Positions 33,555 through 42,417 are shown, numbered from the stretch's first letter. The stretch is 64,000 nucleotides of DNA from Enterocloster asparagiformis (GCA_018380885.1 JAGZSY010000012.1:1-64000), one strand, 5' to 3'. Translations and numbers: made by a program. The notes: generated by a model not told the origin, from the letters alone.

Positions 33555-34343
33555 ATGGCAATCAATACAATCACAAAACAGAGAATGGACGCAGCGGTTT
33601 ACGACGCCCTGCTGGCTGATATAAAGAACGGAACCTGGAAAAGCGGCGAGAAGCTGCCCTCGGAGACGGACCTGGGCGTGAAAATGGGCGTGAGCCGTGT
33701 CACGGTCCGGGCCGCCATCCAGCGCCTGCAGGCCATCGGCCTGGTGGAGGTAAAGCACGGCAAGGGCACCTATGTGGTGAAACCGGAAGAGATTTACGAC
33801 ATGTCTAACTTTGAGCGGGAGCTGGACTTGACGGAAAAGGAGTTCAACGAGATCAACGCGCTCCGGGAGGCCATCGAGATTCAGTCCGTCCGGCTGATCA
33901 TGGCTCAGGAGCACGTGGACTTGGAGGCCATCGGCTCCGCCTACTTCGGCATGAAGCGGGCGCTGCAGGACCGCAATTACGAGGAGTACACCAAGCAGGA
34001 CTATATGTTCCACCTGTCCCTTATCCTGGCCTCGGGCAACGATATTTTCATCCAGATCATCAATATTTTCAAGAACACGTATTACAAGTATTTCCAGGAG
34101 CTGAATAAGTTCATGTTTGAGAACACCAAAGAGTCCGAGGCGCTGCTCCAGAGCTCCCTCAGCTCCTCGGATTCCCACTCCAAGCTGTACCGCTACCTGA
34201 CCCGTCAGAGCGATTTGGATTTGAACGAGCTCATGACCACCTTCACGGACGGAAACAAAAAGCGTTTCCAATCCTACCTGCAAAAGCGCGACCGTGAGCG
34301 CACGCGCAAAGAGGCCGCCAAAAGCGGCAAAAAGGAGAGCTGA
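33555..34343 (+). CDS. GntR/FadR-subfamily transcriptional regulator
   Basis: 262 residues. Winged helix at the N-terminus (YDALLADIKNGTWKSGEKLPSETDLGVKMGVSRVTVRAAIQRL, KHGKGTYVV) and an all-helical FCD sensor domain with metal-ligand-type residues (LREAIEIQSVRL, YMFHLSLILASGN, SSDSHSKLYRYL). FadR-type proteins typically sense sugar acids, which suits the dehydratase and lactonase genes. ATG at 33555 chosen over the GTG at 33549 because GGAGG (33541-33545) is 9 nt away. Stop is followed 1 bp later by the lactonase ATG. Confidence 0.88.
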   Translation: MAINTITKQRMDAAVYDALLADIKNGTWKSGEKLPSETDLGVKMGVSRVTVRAAIQRLQAIGLVEVKHGKGTYVVKPEEIYDMSNFERELDLTEKEFNEINALREAIEIQSVRLIMAQEHVDLEAIGSAYFGMKRALQDRNYEEYTKQDYMFHLSLILASGNDIFIQIINIFKNTYYKYFQELNKFMFENTKESEALLQSSLSSSDSHSKLYRYLTRQSDLDLNELMTTFTDGNKKRFQSYLQKRDRERTRKEAAKSGKKES

Positions 34344-34344
34344 C

Positions 34345-35457
34345 ATGAAAACATTTTTTTATGTGGGAACCTACACACAGCCCATCCGCTTCGGCACAGG
34401 GGAAGTGCTGGAGGGAAAGGGGCTGGGCATCTACTGCGTCAGCCTGGACCACAGCACGGGGACGGCCCGGGTCGAGCACGTGAACACGTCGGTCCCCAAT
34501 CCCTCCTTCCTCTGCTGCCGCCCCGGACGTGAGGTTCTCTGGGCTGTCAGCGAGCTGAAGGACTACGGGGGCATGGTCTCGGGGGCGGTCTCCGCCCTGC
34601 GCGTGGACCGGAATACCCGGGAGCTGACTCTCATCAACACGGTTCCCACCATGGGGGCCGATCCCTGCTACGTCTCAATGGAGCCTGAGTCCGGGCTGTT
34701 GTTCACGGCCAACTACTCCTCCGGTTCCCTGACGGTATTCCCGGTGAATAAGGACGGCTCTCTCTGTCCCCACAGCCAGGTGATCCGGCGCGCCGGTTCA
34801 GGTCCGGATGCGGGCCGTCAGGAAGGGCCCCATATCCACTGCGCCGTTCCCCTGCCGGGGTTGAAGCGGGTTATGGCCTGCGATCTGGGCACGGACCGCA
34901 TCTGCGAGTATCCCGTCTCCCCCGGCGTTCCCCGCCTGTTTGCAGATCAGGCCCCGGAGATCGCCGTGGCCCCGGGCAGCGGGCCGCGCCACATCGCGGT
35001 TTCCGACGACTGCTCGGCCTGTTACGTGACCATGGAGCTCTCCTCGGAAATTCTGGTCCTGGTCCGTGAGAAGTCCGGCTGGACTCCCATACAGACTGTG
35101 GATTCCTACTGCAAAGCGCGTTCAGGCGGCAGTGAGCCCGCAAATCTCTGCGCCGATATCCATCTCTCCCCGGACGGCCGCTTTCTCTACTGCTCCAACC
35201 GGGGCCGTGACTGCATCTCCGCCTTTTTGGTGGGGCCGGACAGGACCTTGAGCCATCTGGCCGATTACCCGGCCAACGGCCGGACGCCCAGAAGCTTCTG
35301 CCTGGATCCCGCCGGGGATTATCTGCTCTGCGCCAACCAGGACTCGGACAGCGTATCCGTCTTTTGCCGCAACCGGGACGACGGAAGCCTAACGCCGCGC
35401 GGGATGCTGGATATCCCCACCCCTGTGAACGTGCTGGCGCTGCCGCAGTTTTCCTGA
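34345..35457 (+). CDS. Lactonase family beta-propeller protein (6-phosphogluconolactonase type)
   Basis: 370 residues, seven-bladed beta-propeller lactonase (YbhE/Pgl-like): KTFFYVGTYTQ at the start, repeated blade edges such as GLLFTANYSSGSLTVFPV, GPRHIAVSDDCSACYVTMEL and DIHLSPDGRFLYCSNRGRDCISAF. Family members hydrolyse sugar lactones. With the sugar-acid dehydratase this points to a non-phosphorylated oxidative route (aldose to lactone to acid to 2-keto-3-deoxy acid), but no dehydrogenase gene is visible. ATG at 34345 follows AAAGGAGAGCTGAC; an upstream open extension lies inside the regulator gene and is rejected. Confidence 0.82.
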   Translation: MKTFFYVGTYTQPIRFGTGEVLEGKGLGIYCVSLDHSTGTARVEHVNTSVPNPSFLCCRPGREVLWAVSELKDYGGMVSGAVSALRVDRNTRELTLINTVPTMGADPCYVSMEPESGLLFTANYSSGSLTVFPVNKDGSLCPHSQVIRRAGSGPDAGRQEGPHIHCAVPLPGLKRVMACDLGTDRICEYPVSPGVPRLFADQAPEIAVAPGSGPRHIAVSDDCSACYVTMELSSEILVLVREKSGWTPIQTVDSYCKARSGGSEPANLCADIHLSPDGRFLYCSNRGRDCISAFLVGPDRTLSHLADYPANGRTPRSFCLDPAGDYLLCANQDSDSVSVFCRNRDDGSLTPRGMLDIPTPVNVLALPQFS

Positions 35458-35558
35458 TAAAACATACCGGCGCGGCGGGTCCACGGCGCCCTGCGGCATG
35501 GACCGGGACTTAAAGCTTGTAAAACAGCCTTCCTGTCCTCTGCCTCCGCTTTATTTTC

Positions 35559-35600
35559 AGACAAAAAACAGAGGGATTGCCCCGCGCGGGCAATCCCTCT
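35559..35600 (-). terminator. Terminator of the small ORF at 35.6 kb
   Basis: 13-bp stem (35570-35582 with 35588-35600, AGAGGGATTGCCC type), 5-nt loop, then TGTTTTTTGT on the minus strand. It lies between convergent genes. Confidence 0.85.
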
Positions 35601-35621
35601 CTCCTATCCCTGTTTCATCCT

Positions 35622-35867
35622 TCAGCCGCGCCATCCGGCCTCGAATCCGGAAAAACGCATCTCGCATCCGCCGGCAATTCTTCTGCAGATATTCACAGCA
35701 CGGTCCATCACGCCAGAGAACACGCCGTCCTGGGTATCCACCTTCAGAAAATGGTAATCCTCCGTCATTTCCACGCTCTTCACATCCTCCACCGCACGCA
35801 GCTCGCGGAGAATTTGTTCCGATTCCGCCTCCGAAATCTTTTTAGATAAATGATAATATCTTGCCAT
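35622..35867 (-). CDS. Small conserved-looking protein of unknown function
   Basis: 81 residues starting MARYYHLSKKISEAESEQIL. Alternating strand/helix pattern (ILRELRAVEDVKSVEMTEDYHFLKVD, VMDRAVNICRRIAGGCEM) suggests a compact ferredoxin-like or heavy-metal-associated-like fold, but no CxxC metal motif is present. ATG at 35867 fits AAAGGG 9 nt upstream; a longer frame is possible. The own terminator supports that it is a real gene. Function not recognised. Confidence 0.6.
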   Translation of the reverse strand: MARYYHLSKKISEAESEQILRELRAVEDVKSVEMTEDYHFLKVDTQDGVFSGVMDRAVNICRRIAGGCEMRFSGFEAGWRG

Positions 35868-36034
35868 AACAGCCATCCCTTTCCCGTTTCTGCGGATTGG
35901 CAGCAGGCCGCAGGCCCGCCGCCTCCGATCAAGCAAGTTGCTACAAGATTATTATTTCCATTATTTGGTCCATCTATAATCGCAAAATCCCGGAAAATGT
36001 TGAAGGCCGGTAAAATAGAGGCTGCGTCCCTCTG

Positions 36035-37435
36035 TCAGACGGCCTGCGCCACATCCCTTGGCTGCCCAGCCGTCTCCTCCTGCCTCAGCTCCTTAAACAC
36101 ATGGCGGATACAGAATACCGCGGCAATAAAGGAAACGATGTCCGCAGCGGGCCCGGAGTAGAGCGCGCCCGTAACCCCCAGGAAGCCGGGCAGGATCAGC
36201 GCCAGGGGCACGCTGAGGATAAAATCACGCAGCAGGGACAGGCTCATGGACAGCACCGGCTTGCCCAGGGACTGGAGGAAAATACTGCATGCCTTCTGCA
36301 CGCAGCACAGGGCGATGGTGCTCAGGAAAACCCGAAATGAGATCACCGCGAACTCGTTGTACAGCCCATTCTCGCTGCCGAATATGCCGATAATCTGCAG
36401 GGGAAAGCACTCGAAGCAGATCATGGACGCCAAACCCACGCAGGCCTCGGCCGCCATCATGACGGTGAAAATCCGGCGCACCCGGCCATGGAGCCCGGCC
36501 CCGTAGTTATAGCCCACAATCGGCTGGGAGCCGGCGGCAATCCCCACCACGATTGAGACCACAATCTGGAATACCTTCATCACGATTCCCACCACGGTCA
36601 GCGGAATATCCGCTCCGTACCTGGACTGGGCGCCGTAGATCACCAGCACATTGTTCATCACCACCATAATGACCACAATCGAAATCTGGGTCAGCAGGCT
36701 GCTGATCCCCAGGGGAAGGGTGTGTCTGAGTAAATCCCCCTCCGGCCGGAAGCTGGACCGCTTCAGGCGGAAGGATTTTGTGCGGGACAGATAAAAGACC
36801 GCCAGCAGCGCGGTGACCACCTGACCGGCCACCGTAGCCAGCGCCGCACCGGCCATACCCCAGCCAAGCACAAAGATCGCCACCGGGTCCAGCACCACAT
36901 TGATCGCGCAGCCGGCCAAGGTGGAGAGCATGGCAAAGGCCGGGCTGCCGTCCGCCCGGATCACCGAGTTCATGGCATTGCCGAACATGAAAAAGGGGAT
37001 TCCCGCCACTATGAACCGGAAATACTCCCGGGCGTAACCGATGTTGTTCTCCGTGGCGCCGAAGGCCCAGAGCAGTTTCTCCTGGAACCCTGCAAGCAGC
37101 GCGGCCAGCAGCAGGCCGGCGGCCACAATCACGGTCACCGCGCTGCCCACGCTGCGGTGGGCCCGCTCCCCGTCCTTCATCCCCTGGCAGATGCTCAGGT
37201 AGGCGGCGCAGCCGTCCCCCACCAGAAGCGCCAGGGCCAAAGCGATGATGGTCACCGGAAACACCACGTTGGTGGCCCCGTTGCCCAGGTAACCCACGCC
37301 GCGGCCGATGAAAATCTGGTCCACAATGTTGTAAAGGGCCGACACCAAAAGCGACATGATGCAGGGGATGGAAAATTTCAGCATCAGCTGCCCCACCGGT
37401 TCCTCGGCCAGATATTGGTTTGCCTGTTCATTCAT
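36035..37435 (-). CDS. MATE-family efflux transporter
   Basis: 466 residues, twelve membrane segments: PVGQLMLKFSIPCIMSLLVSALYNIVDQIFIG at the start and VGYNYGAGLHGRVRRIF in the second half are typical of the MATE family (NorM/DinF-like), which exports drugs or metabolites using Na+ or H+ gradients. ATG at 37435 is chosen because GTAGGAGGAATCAAACAT precedes it; upstream open frame is leader. Substrate unknown. A promoter followed at once by a terminator-like hairpin lies ~120-200 bp upstream, suggesting induced readthrough. Confidence 0.85.
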   Translation of the reverse strand: MNEQANQYLAEEPVGQLMLKFSIPCIMSLLVSALYNIVDQIFIGRGVGYLGNGATNVVFPVTIIALALALLVGDGCAAYLSICQGMKDGERAHRSVGSAVTVIVAAGLLLAALLAGFQEKLLWAFGATENNIGYAREYFRFIVAGIPFFMFGNAMNSVIRADGSPAFAMLSTLAGCAINVVLDPVAIFVLGWGMAGAALATVAGQVVTALLAVFYLSRTKSFRLKRSSFRPEGDLLRHTLPLGISSLLTQISIVVIMVVMNNVLVIYGAQSRYGADIPLTVVGIVMKVFQIVVSIVVGIAAGSQPIVGYNYGAGLHGRVRRIFTVMMAAEACVGLASMICFECFPLQIIGIFGSENGLYNEFAVISFRVFLSTIALCCVQKACSIFLQSLGKPVLSMSLSLLRDFILSVPLALILPGFLGVTGALYSGPAADIVSFIAAVFCIRHVFKELRQEETAGQPRDVAQAV

Positions 37436-37559
37436 ATGTTTGATTCCTCCTACTGCAATGTATTGACGGCGAATTTTGCCCCGGCCGGCTGAATGGAGAT
37501 TTGCGCAAGACGCGGCCTGAGACCCGGACAATATTCCCATATTTTGGATTTTTCCAATT

Positions 37560-37610
37560 AAAAAAGGTTGCAGCCCTTCCGTGAATGGCCTTCACGAGAG
37601 AGCTACAACC
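37560..37610 (-). terminator. Leader hairpin with T run upstream of the MATE gene
   Basis: Minus strand: outer 9-nt arms GGTTGTAGC/GCTGCAACC (37602-37610 and 37566-37574, one mismatch), inner CGTGAA/TTCACG, then six T (37560-37565). It begins ~8 nt after the predicted transcription start and ends ~125 nt before the MATE ATG. It could also end feoB readthrough transcripts. Confidence 0.7.
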
Positions 37611-37624
37611 ATATTTCGTTTTTA

Positions 37625-37653
37625 ACTATAACATTTTTTTCCCGTCCCTGTAA
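37625..37653 (-). promoter_or_regulatory. Candidate promoter of the MATE transcript
   Basis: Minus strand TTACAG (37648-37653), 17-bp spacer, TATAGT (37625-37630), directly upstream of the terminator-like hairpin. Confidence 0.5.
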
Positions 37654-37762
37654 GCGGGAAAATACACAAAATTTTCCTGCTATACCGTTGTGTACATTCC
37701 ACAACCCGCGGGCAGTCCCGCCCTTTATCCGGCAGCTCGGTTTCGCCGTCTAAACGGACTGC

Positions 37763-40231
37763 TTAAACCGCTCTTTCCGCGGTCACTGCGGCCTTCATGG
37801 GCTTGTTCTCCCTGTATGGCCTGAACAGAAGGTAGATAAACAGCGCCACCAGCAGCAGCGCGGCGGCCGTGCCGATTCCAAAGACGCCGGTGGAAAACCA
37901 GGTGCCCAGCTGGTAGATGCACAGGGATACCGCATAGGCCAGGACCGTCTGGTAACCGATGGCAAACCAGGTCCATTTGGCGTTGTTCATCTCGCGCTTG
38001 ATGGCGCCGATGGCCGCGAAGCAGGGGGCGCACAGCAGGTTAAACACCAGGAAGGAGTACGCGCTGACCGCGGTAAAGGTCTGCGCCATGGTGCCCCAAA
38101 TTTCCTTCCCGTCCTCAGCCACCTCCGCAAAGCCGAAGAGGATGCCGAAGGTTCCCACCACGTTCTCCTTGGCCACAAGCCCGGTGATGGCCGCCACGGC
38201 CGCCTGCCAGCTGCCCCAGCCCAGCGGCGCGAAGATCCACGCGATTCCCCGGCCGATGGTCGCCAGCAGGCCGTCGGACAGGTCCTCGACCATGCCGAAG
38301 CTTCCGTCCACAAAGCCAAAGCCGGAGGTAAACCATACGAAGATGGTGGAGAGCAGGATAACGGTTCCGGCCTTCTTGATAAAGGACCAGCCCCTCTCCC
38401 ACATGCTGCGCAGCACATTGGTCACGGTGGGCATATGGTAGGCCGGCAGCTCCATCACAAAGGGGGCCGGGTCGCCTGCGAACATTTTCGTCTTTTTTAA
38501 AATGATACCGGAGCAGATGATCGCGGCAATCCCCACAAAATAAGCGCTGGGCGCAACCCAGGAAGCGCCTCCGAACAGCGCGCCCGCAAACAGCGCGATG
38601 ATGGGCAGCTTGGCGCCGCAGGGGATGAAGGTGGTGGTCATAATGGTCATCTTGCGGTCCCGGTCATTTTCAATGGTGCGGCTGGCCATAACGCCCGGCA
38701 CGCCGCAGCCCGTGCCGATCAGCATGGGGATGAAGGACTTTCCGGACAGGCCGAATTTGCGGAAAATGCGGTCCATGATAAACGCGACTCTGGCCATGTA
38801 GCCGCAGGCTTCCAGGAAGGCCAGAAAGATAAACAGCACCAGCATCTGGGGCACAAAGCCCAGAACCGCGCCGACGCCGGCCACGATGCCGTCCAGGATC
38901 AGGCTGGACAGCCAATCCGCACAGTTTACGGAGGTCAGGAAATTGCCGATCACTACCGGAACGCCCGGCACCCACACGCCGTAGTCTGCGGGGTCCGGCT
39001 CCCTGACTGCCAGCGCCTCGGTGAAATCGGTCGCAGCCACCGGGATGGTCTCAGCCACATTGCCGTCCTCGCCCTCAATCTCAGCCACAGCCTCCACGCC
39101 GGCGGCTCCGGCAGCAGCCTCAAAGGCCAAAACCCCGGCCTCTTCCGGCTCCTCCTCCTCAAACACGGAAGCATCGATGCCAGCCTCCATGGCGGCTTCA
39201 ATGTAGGCGTCAACCTTGGCGGACGCAACGGCGTATTCCCCGGAGGCCTCCTCGTAGGCGGCGGTACCGATGCCGAACATATGCCAGCCGTCCCCGAACA
39301 GCCCGTCGTTGGTCCAGTCCGTGGCCCAGGTGCCCACTGTGGACACGGAGACGTAGTACACCAGCCACATGACCAGGGCGAAGATCGGCAGCGCCAGATA
39401 ACGGTTGGTCACCACATGGTCGATCTTGTCCGAGCTGCTCAATTTCTGCCTGTGCTTTCTGGTATAGCAGCCGTCGATGATGGAGGTGATGTATGTATAG
39501 CGCTCGTTGGTGATGATGCTCTCCGCGTCGTCGTCCAGCGCTTCCTCCGCGCGCTTGATCAGGTTCTCCACATCCGGCGCCGTTTTCATCTGAGCCCTGA
39601 TCTTTTCGTCGCGCTCAAAGAGCTTGACGGCGTAGAAGCGCTTCTGCTCCTTAGGGATGCCGTCGCTTAAGCAGCGCTCAATCTCCTCCAGAACGGCCTC
39701 CACATCGGCGCCGAACTTGTGAACGCCCGCGTTTTTTCTGCCCTGCCCCGCTAAGGCCACGGCCTGGCTCGCGGCCTCCATGATGCCTGTGCCCTTTAAA
39801 GCGGATATCTCCACCACCGGGCAGCCCAGCTTTCTGCTCAGCTGCGCGATGTTGATCTCGTCGCCGTTCTTCTTCACAATGTCCATCATATTCACGGCCA
39901 TGAGCACGGGAATCCCCAGCTCCATCAGCTGGGTGGACAGATACAGGTTGCGCTCCAGATTGGTGCCGTCCACGATGTTGAGGATTACATCCGGGCGCTC
40001 CGTGATCAGATAGTTTCTGGCCACCACCTCCTCCAGGGTGTAGGGGGACAGGGAGTAAATACCCGGAAGGTCCATGATAACCACGTCTTTATTGCCTTTT
40101 AAGCGCCCCTCTTTCTTCTCCACCGTCACGCCGGGCCAGTTTCCCACAAACTGGTTGGAACCGGTCAGCCCGTTGAACAGCGTGGTCTTACCGCAGTTGG
40201 GATTGCCGGCCAGTGCAATTTTGATTGACAT
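37763..40231 (-). CDS. feoB: Ferrous iron transporter FeoB
   Basis: 822 residues. N-terminal G domain: G1 AGNPNCGKTTLFN, G3 DLPGIYSLSPY, G4 VNMMD, G5 SALKG; then a helical GDI region and a polytopic membrane domain with the conserved GTGCGVPGVMASRTIENDRDRKM and PCFAAIGAIKREMNNAKW (gate) motifs. Imports Fe2+. An unusual Ala/Glu/Asp-rich insertion of ~100 residues (DNA ~38985-39255, e.g. DASVFEEEEPEEAG) sits in an extracytoplasmic loop before the main membrane core. ATG follows AGGAGGAAATGAAAA. Downstream of two feoA genes. Confidence 0.95.
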   Translation of the reverse strand: MSIKIALAGNPNCGKTTLFNGLTGSNQFVGNWPGVTVEKKEGRLKGNKDVVIMDLPGIYSLSPYTLEEVVARNYLITERPDVILNIVDGTNLERNLYLSTQLMELGIPVLMAVNMMDIVKKNGDEINIAQLSRKLGCPVVEISALKGTGIMEAASQAVALAGQGRKNAGVHKFGADVEAVLEEIERCLSDGIPKEQKRFYAVKLFERDEKIRAQMKTAPDVENLIKRAEEALDDDAESIITNERYTYITSIIDGCYTRKHRQKLSSSDKIDHVVTNRYLALPIFALVMWLVYYVSVSTVGTWATDWTNDGLFGDGWHMFGIGTAAYEEASGEYAVASAKVDAYIEAAMEAGIDASVFEEEEPEEAGVLAFEAAAGAAGVEAVAEIEGEDGNVAETIPVAATDFTEALAVREPDPADYGVWVPGVPVVIGNFLTSVNCADWLSSLILDGIVAGVGAVLGFVPQMLVLFIFLAFLEACGYMARVAFIMDRIFRKFGLSGKSFIPMLIGTGCGVPGVMASRTIENDRDRKMTIMTTTFIPCGAKLPIIALFAGALFGGASWVAPSAYFVGIAAIICSGIILKKTKMFAGDPAPFVMELPAYHMPTVTNVLRSMWERGWSFIKKAGTVILLSTIFVWFTSGFGFVDGSFGMVEDLSDGLLATIGRGIAWIFAPLGWGSWQAAVAAITGLVAKENVVGTFGILFGFAEVAEDGKEIWGTMAQTFTAVSAYSFLVFNLLCAPCFAAIGAIKREMNNAKWTWFAIGYQTVLAYAVSLCIYQLGTWFSTGVFGIGTAAALLLVALFIYLLFRPYRENKPMKAAVTAERAV

Positions 40232-40279
40232 TTTTCATTTCCTCCTGATTTCTCTTGTCGAGAATATATACCTATCAAA

Positions 40280-40293
40280 TTAGTTCTAACTAA
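40280..40293. promoter_or_regulatory. Metalloregulator box between feoA and feoB
   Basis: TTAGTT-CT-AACTAA, perfect 6-bp inverted arms. Twelve of 14 bases match the box upstream of the first feoA gene (40895-40908). Resembles DtxR/IdeR-type iron boxes. Confidence 0.6.
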
Positions 40294-40318
40294 CTCGCTG
40301 TCTAAAAAAAAGCAGCTC

Positions 40319-40540
40319 TCACCGCACTTCGATCATCTGCGCGTCCGCTTTTCTCAGCGACAGCTCGTAGCCCCTGACGGTCACCTCCACCGGATCGCCC
40401 AGCGGCGCCACCTTGCGCACGTAAACCTGCGTCCCTTTGGTGATCCCCATGTCCATGATGCGGCGCTTCACCGCTCCCTCGCCGTGAAGCTTTACAACAG
40501 ATACAGAACTGCCGCATTTTACTTCCCTCAACGTCTGCAT
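40319..40540 (-). CDS. feoA: FeoA-domain protein (second copy)
   Basis: 73 residues, SH3-like FeoA fold: KLHGEGAVKRRIMDMGITKGTQVYVRKVAPLGDPVEVTVRGYELSLRKADA. The MGITKGT.V...APLGDP pattern is the classic FeoA signature, so this is the more typical of the two copies. FeoA assists FeoB-dependent iron uptake. Lies 87 bp upstream of feoB with an iron box in between. Confidence 0.9.
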   Translation of the reverse strand: MQTLREVKCGSSVSVVKLHGEGAVKRRIMDMGITKGTQVYVRKVAPLGDPVEVTVRGYELSLRKADAQMIEVR

Positions 40541-40579
40541 ATTGATTGCGCTCCTTTCCTTTTCATACCCATGACCCTT

Positions 40580-40789
40580 TTATATCATAATTTTGTTGGC
40601 CATTTCCCTGCTGATCGCAACGCGCGCCTCTTTCACATTGACGATCACGTTGCCGTTATTCACCGAAACCACCGTGACGTTAGTTCCGGGCACAAACCCC
40701 ATATTTTCCAGATGGCGGCGCACTTCCTCTTTTCCGCCTACCCGCCTGATGGACGTTACCTCGCCCGCCCTGGCCATCGTTAACGGCAT
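40580..40789 (-). CDS. FeoA-domain protein (first copy, diverged)
   Basis: 69 residues with the FeoA core HLENMGFVPGTNVTVVSVNNGNVIVNVKEARVAISREMANKI, but without the APLGDP segment of the second copy. Tandem diverged FeoA proteins before FeoB are frequent in Clostridia and may form a hetero-complex. First gene of the feo operon; ATG with GAGGAGTGATTGT upstream. Confidence 0.85.
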   Translation of the reverse strand: MPLTMARAGEVTSIRRVGGKEEVRRHLENMGFVPGTNVTVVSVNNGNVIVNVKEARVAISREMANKIMI

Positions 40790-40891
40790 ACAATCACTCC
40801 TCTTTTCCTTTTTTGATATGAAATATGATGTGATTTCTGTTACATGGATTAAACGCAGCCTGGAAAGTTATGGTATCCTAACTGCAACATA

Positions 40892-40920
40892 AGGTTAGCA
40901 CTAACTAATTCAAATGTCAA
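40892..40920 (-). promoter_or_regulatory. feo promoter overlapped by an iron box
   Basis: Minus-strand TTGACA (40915-40920) with a weak -10 (TAACCT, 40892-40897) at 17 bp. The box TTAGCACTAACTAA (40895-40908) covers the spacer and -10, so a bound metalloregulator would block transcription. Confidence 0.6.
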
Positions 40921-41029
40921 TCTATTTTTTCAAATTTTCTCCCCCTGAGCCCATTTTTTTCACAGGCCGGGGCCGCTTCCCCCTCCCGCGGCCCCGTTTC
41001 CGCCCGCACGCCCTATCTTCCACGCGGGT

Positions 41030-41653
41030 TTACTGTCTCACCGCCTCGAACATAAAGGCGCGCAAGTTGATGCGCTTCCAGCTGTGGACCAGAAATCCGC
41101 TCCCTGTGAACAGGGCTGTGATCTCCCTTTTCCCGTAGATTCTGTAATCCCCGGAGCCCCGCTTATGGAGCGCCTGGTTCAGGAGTTTCCGGGGCAGACG
41201 GCCGGGAAAGGTGGGATCGCCCAGAATCAGGGTTCCGCCCGGCCTCAGCACCCGCCGTATCTCCCCCGCCGCGCGCTCCGGCTCCGTATAGTGGTGAAAG
41301 GAGGCGTTGCAGACCACAATGTCGAACGCCCCGTCCCCGTAGGGAAGGGCCGCGGCGTCCGCCGTCACAAGGCTCGCCCCTGCCCCCAGGCTGCGCCGCG
41401 CCTGCCGGATCATCTGCTCCGACAGGTCTGCTCCGCAGTAGGAGGCCGGCTTCACCTCCCGCAGCAGGCGGATCAGATTGCCGGTGCCGCAGCCCAAATC
41501 CAGCACCCGACTTCCCGGAAGAGCGGCCGCGCGCGCGACAGCCTCCCGGTACATGCATTTTACAAACCGGCCGTCAAAGCTCCCATCGTAGGCTCCCGCC
41601 ACCTGGTCAAAATACCGCTTTGTCTCCTCCTTAAATTCCCTCGTTGTCTCCAT
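41030..41653 (-). CDS. Class I SAM-dependent methyltransferase
   Basis: 207 residues. Motif I VLDLGCGTGNLIRLL, then YCGADLSEQMIRQAR, LVTADAAALPYGDGAFDIVVCNASFHHY and a Pro-Gly-Gly motif VLRPGGTLILGDP, as in ubiquinone/arsenite/small-molecule methyltransferases (methyltransferase_11). Substrate not determinable. ATG with AAGGAGGCGCGAT. The twin operators place it under the neighbouring TetR regulator. Confidence 0.82.
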   Translation of the reverse strand: METTREFKEETKRYFDQVAGAYDGSFDGRFVKCMYREAVARAAALPGSRVLDLGCGTGNLIRLLREVKPASYCGADLSEQMIRQARRSLGAGASLVTADAAALPYGDGAFDIVVCNASFHHYTEPERAAGEIRRVLRPGGTLILGDPTFPGRLPRKLLNQALHKRGSGDYRIYGKREITALFTGSGFLVHSWKRINLRAFMFEAVRQ

Positions 41654-41667
41654 ATCGCGCCTCCTTA

Positions 41668-41696
41668 TTGAATCGTTTTCATTGACTATTATTCAA
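41668..41696. promoter_or_regulatory. TetR-type operator, copy 1
   Basis: A 29-bp element with arms TTGAAT/ATTCAA lies between the regulator and methyltransferase genes, just upstream of the latter's ribosome binding site. It is near-identical in length and most bases to 42418-42446. Confidence 0.6.
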
Positions 41697-41735
41697 TCAA
41701 TAGGTTGAGAAATGCCCCGCCGTTTTGGCGGGGAG

Positions 41736-42305
41736 TTACGCCAGCGTTCTCGCAATCAGTTCCTTTATCAGCTCCAGCCGCGTTTTCAGCGGGATGCTCA
41801 GATCGTCCACCATTCCCATCTGCCCGTGGAGCACAAACCGGGCCGCCGCCGCGGGATTCTGCACGCTGATCTCGCCGCGGGCCTTAAGCGCCTCCAGATA
41901 GGACGTCACCCAGGGCAGCAGCTCCCGGATCACCGCCACGTCCAGCTGGCGGTGAAACACCTCGTTTCCCTTGCCGTGGAAAAAGCTTTCATAGGCGAAA
42001 ACCCCGCCCTTTTTGGCCGCCATCCACACGCTGCCCAGGCGCTCCAGGCTCTCCTCCAGCGTAAGCTCCGTCTGCTTGAATATCTCCACAAACCCGGCGC
42101 TGCAAGCCGCCGCGTACTGCCTCACCGCTGTCTCGTAGAGCTCCTGTTTGCTGGGAAAATAATGGTAGCACAGGCCGGAAGCCACATTCATCTCCCTGGC
42201 GATGTCCTTCATGGTCGTCGCCTCATAGCCCTGTTCCGAAAATACCCGCATCGCCGTGTCGATAATCTCCTGCTTCCTCACTTCCGGCTCCTTGGATATG
42301 CGCAT
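41736..42305 (-). CDS. TetR-family transcriptional regulator
   Basis: 189 residues. N-terminal helix-turn-helix IIDTAMRVFSEQGYEATTMKDIAREMNVASGLCYHYFPSKQELYE is diagnostic; the remaining helices form a ligand-binding domain. Start ATG at 42305 follows GGGAGGTGAGAAG. It sits between the two copies of a 29-bp palindrome, one before itself and one before the methyltransferase, so autorepression and repression of the methyltransferase are likely. Confidence 0.88.
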   Translation of the reverse strand: MRISKEPEVRKQEIIDTAMRVFSEQGYEATTMKDIAREMNVASGLCYHYFPSKQELYETAVRQYAAACSAGFVEIFKQTELTLEESLERLGSVWMAAKKGGVFAYESFFHGKGNEVFHRQLDVAVIRELLPWVTSYLEALKARGEISVQNPAAAARFVLHGQMGMVDDLSIPLKTRLELIKELIARTLA

Positions 42306-42417
42306 CTTCTCACCTCCCTGTGCCGGCCGGATACCGCGCCGGCCCCACACCACTCTCACGTTCCTGCGGCCGGCCCGAATCGCGCAGACCTTCCGCCAGT
42401 TACAGAATACCTTTATA

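Noticed and set aside
40970..41010. GC-rich hairpin (GGGGCCGC/GCGGCCCC) after the methyltransferase gene as terminator
   Set aside because: On the minus strand it is followed by G/A-rich sequence instead of T residues; termination cannot be supported.
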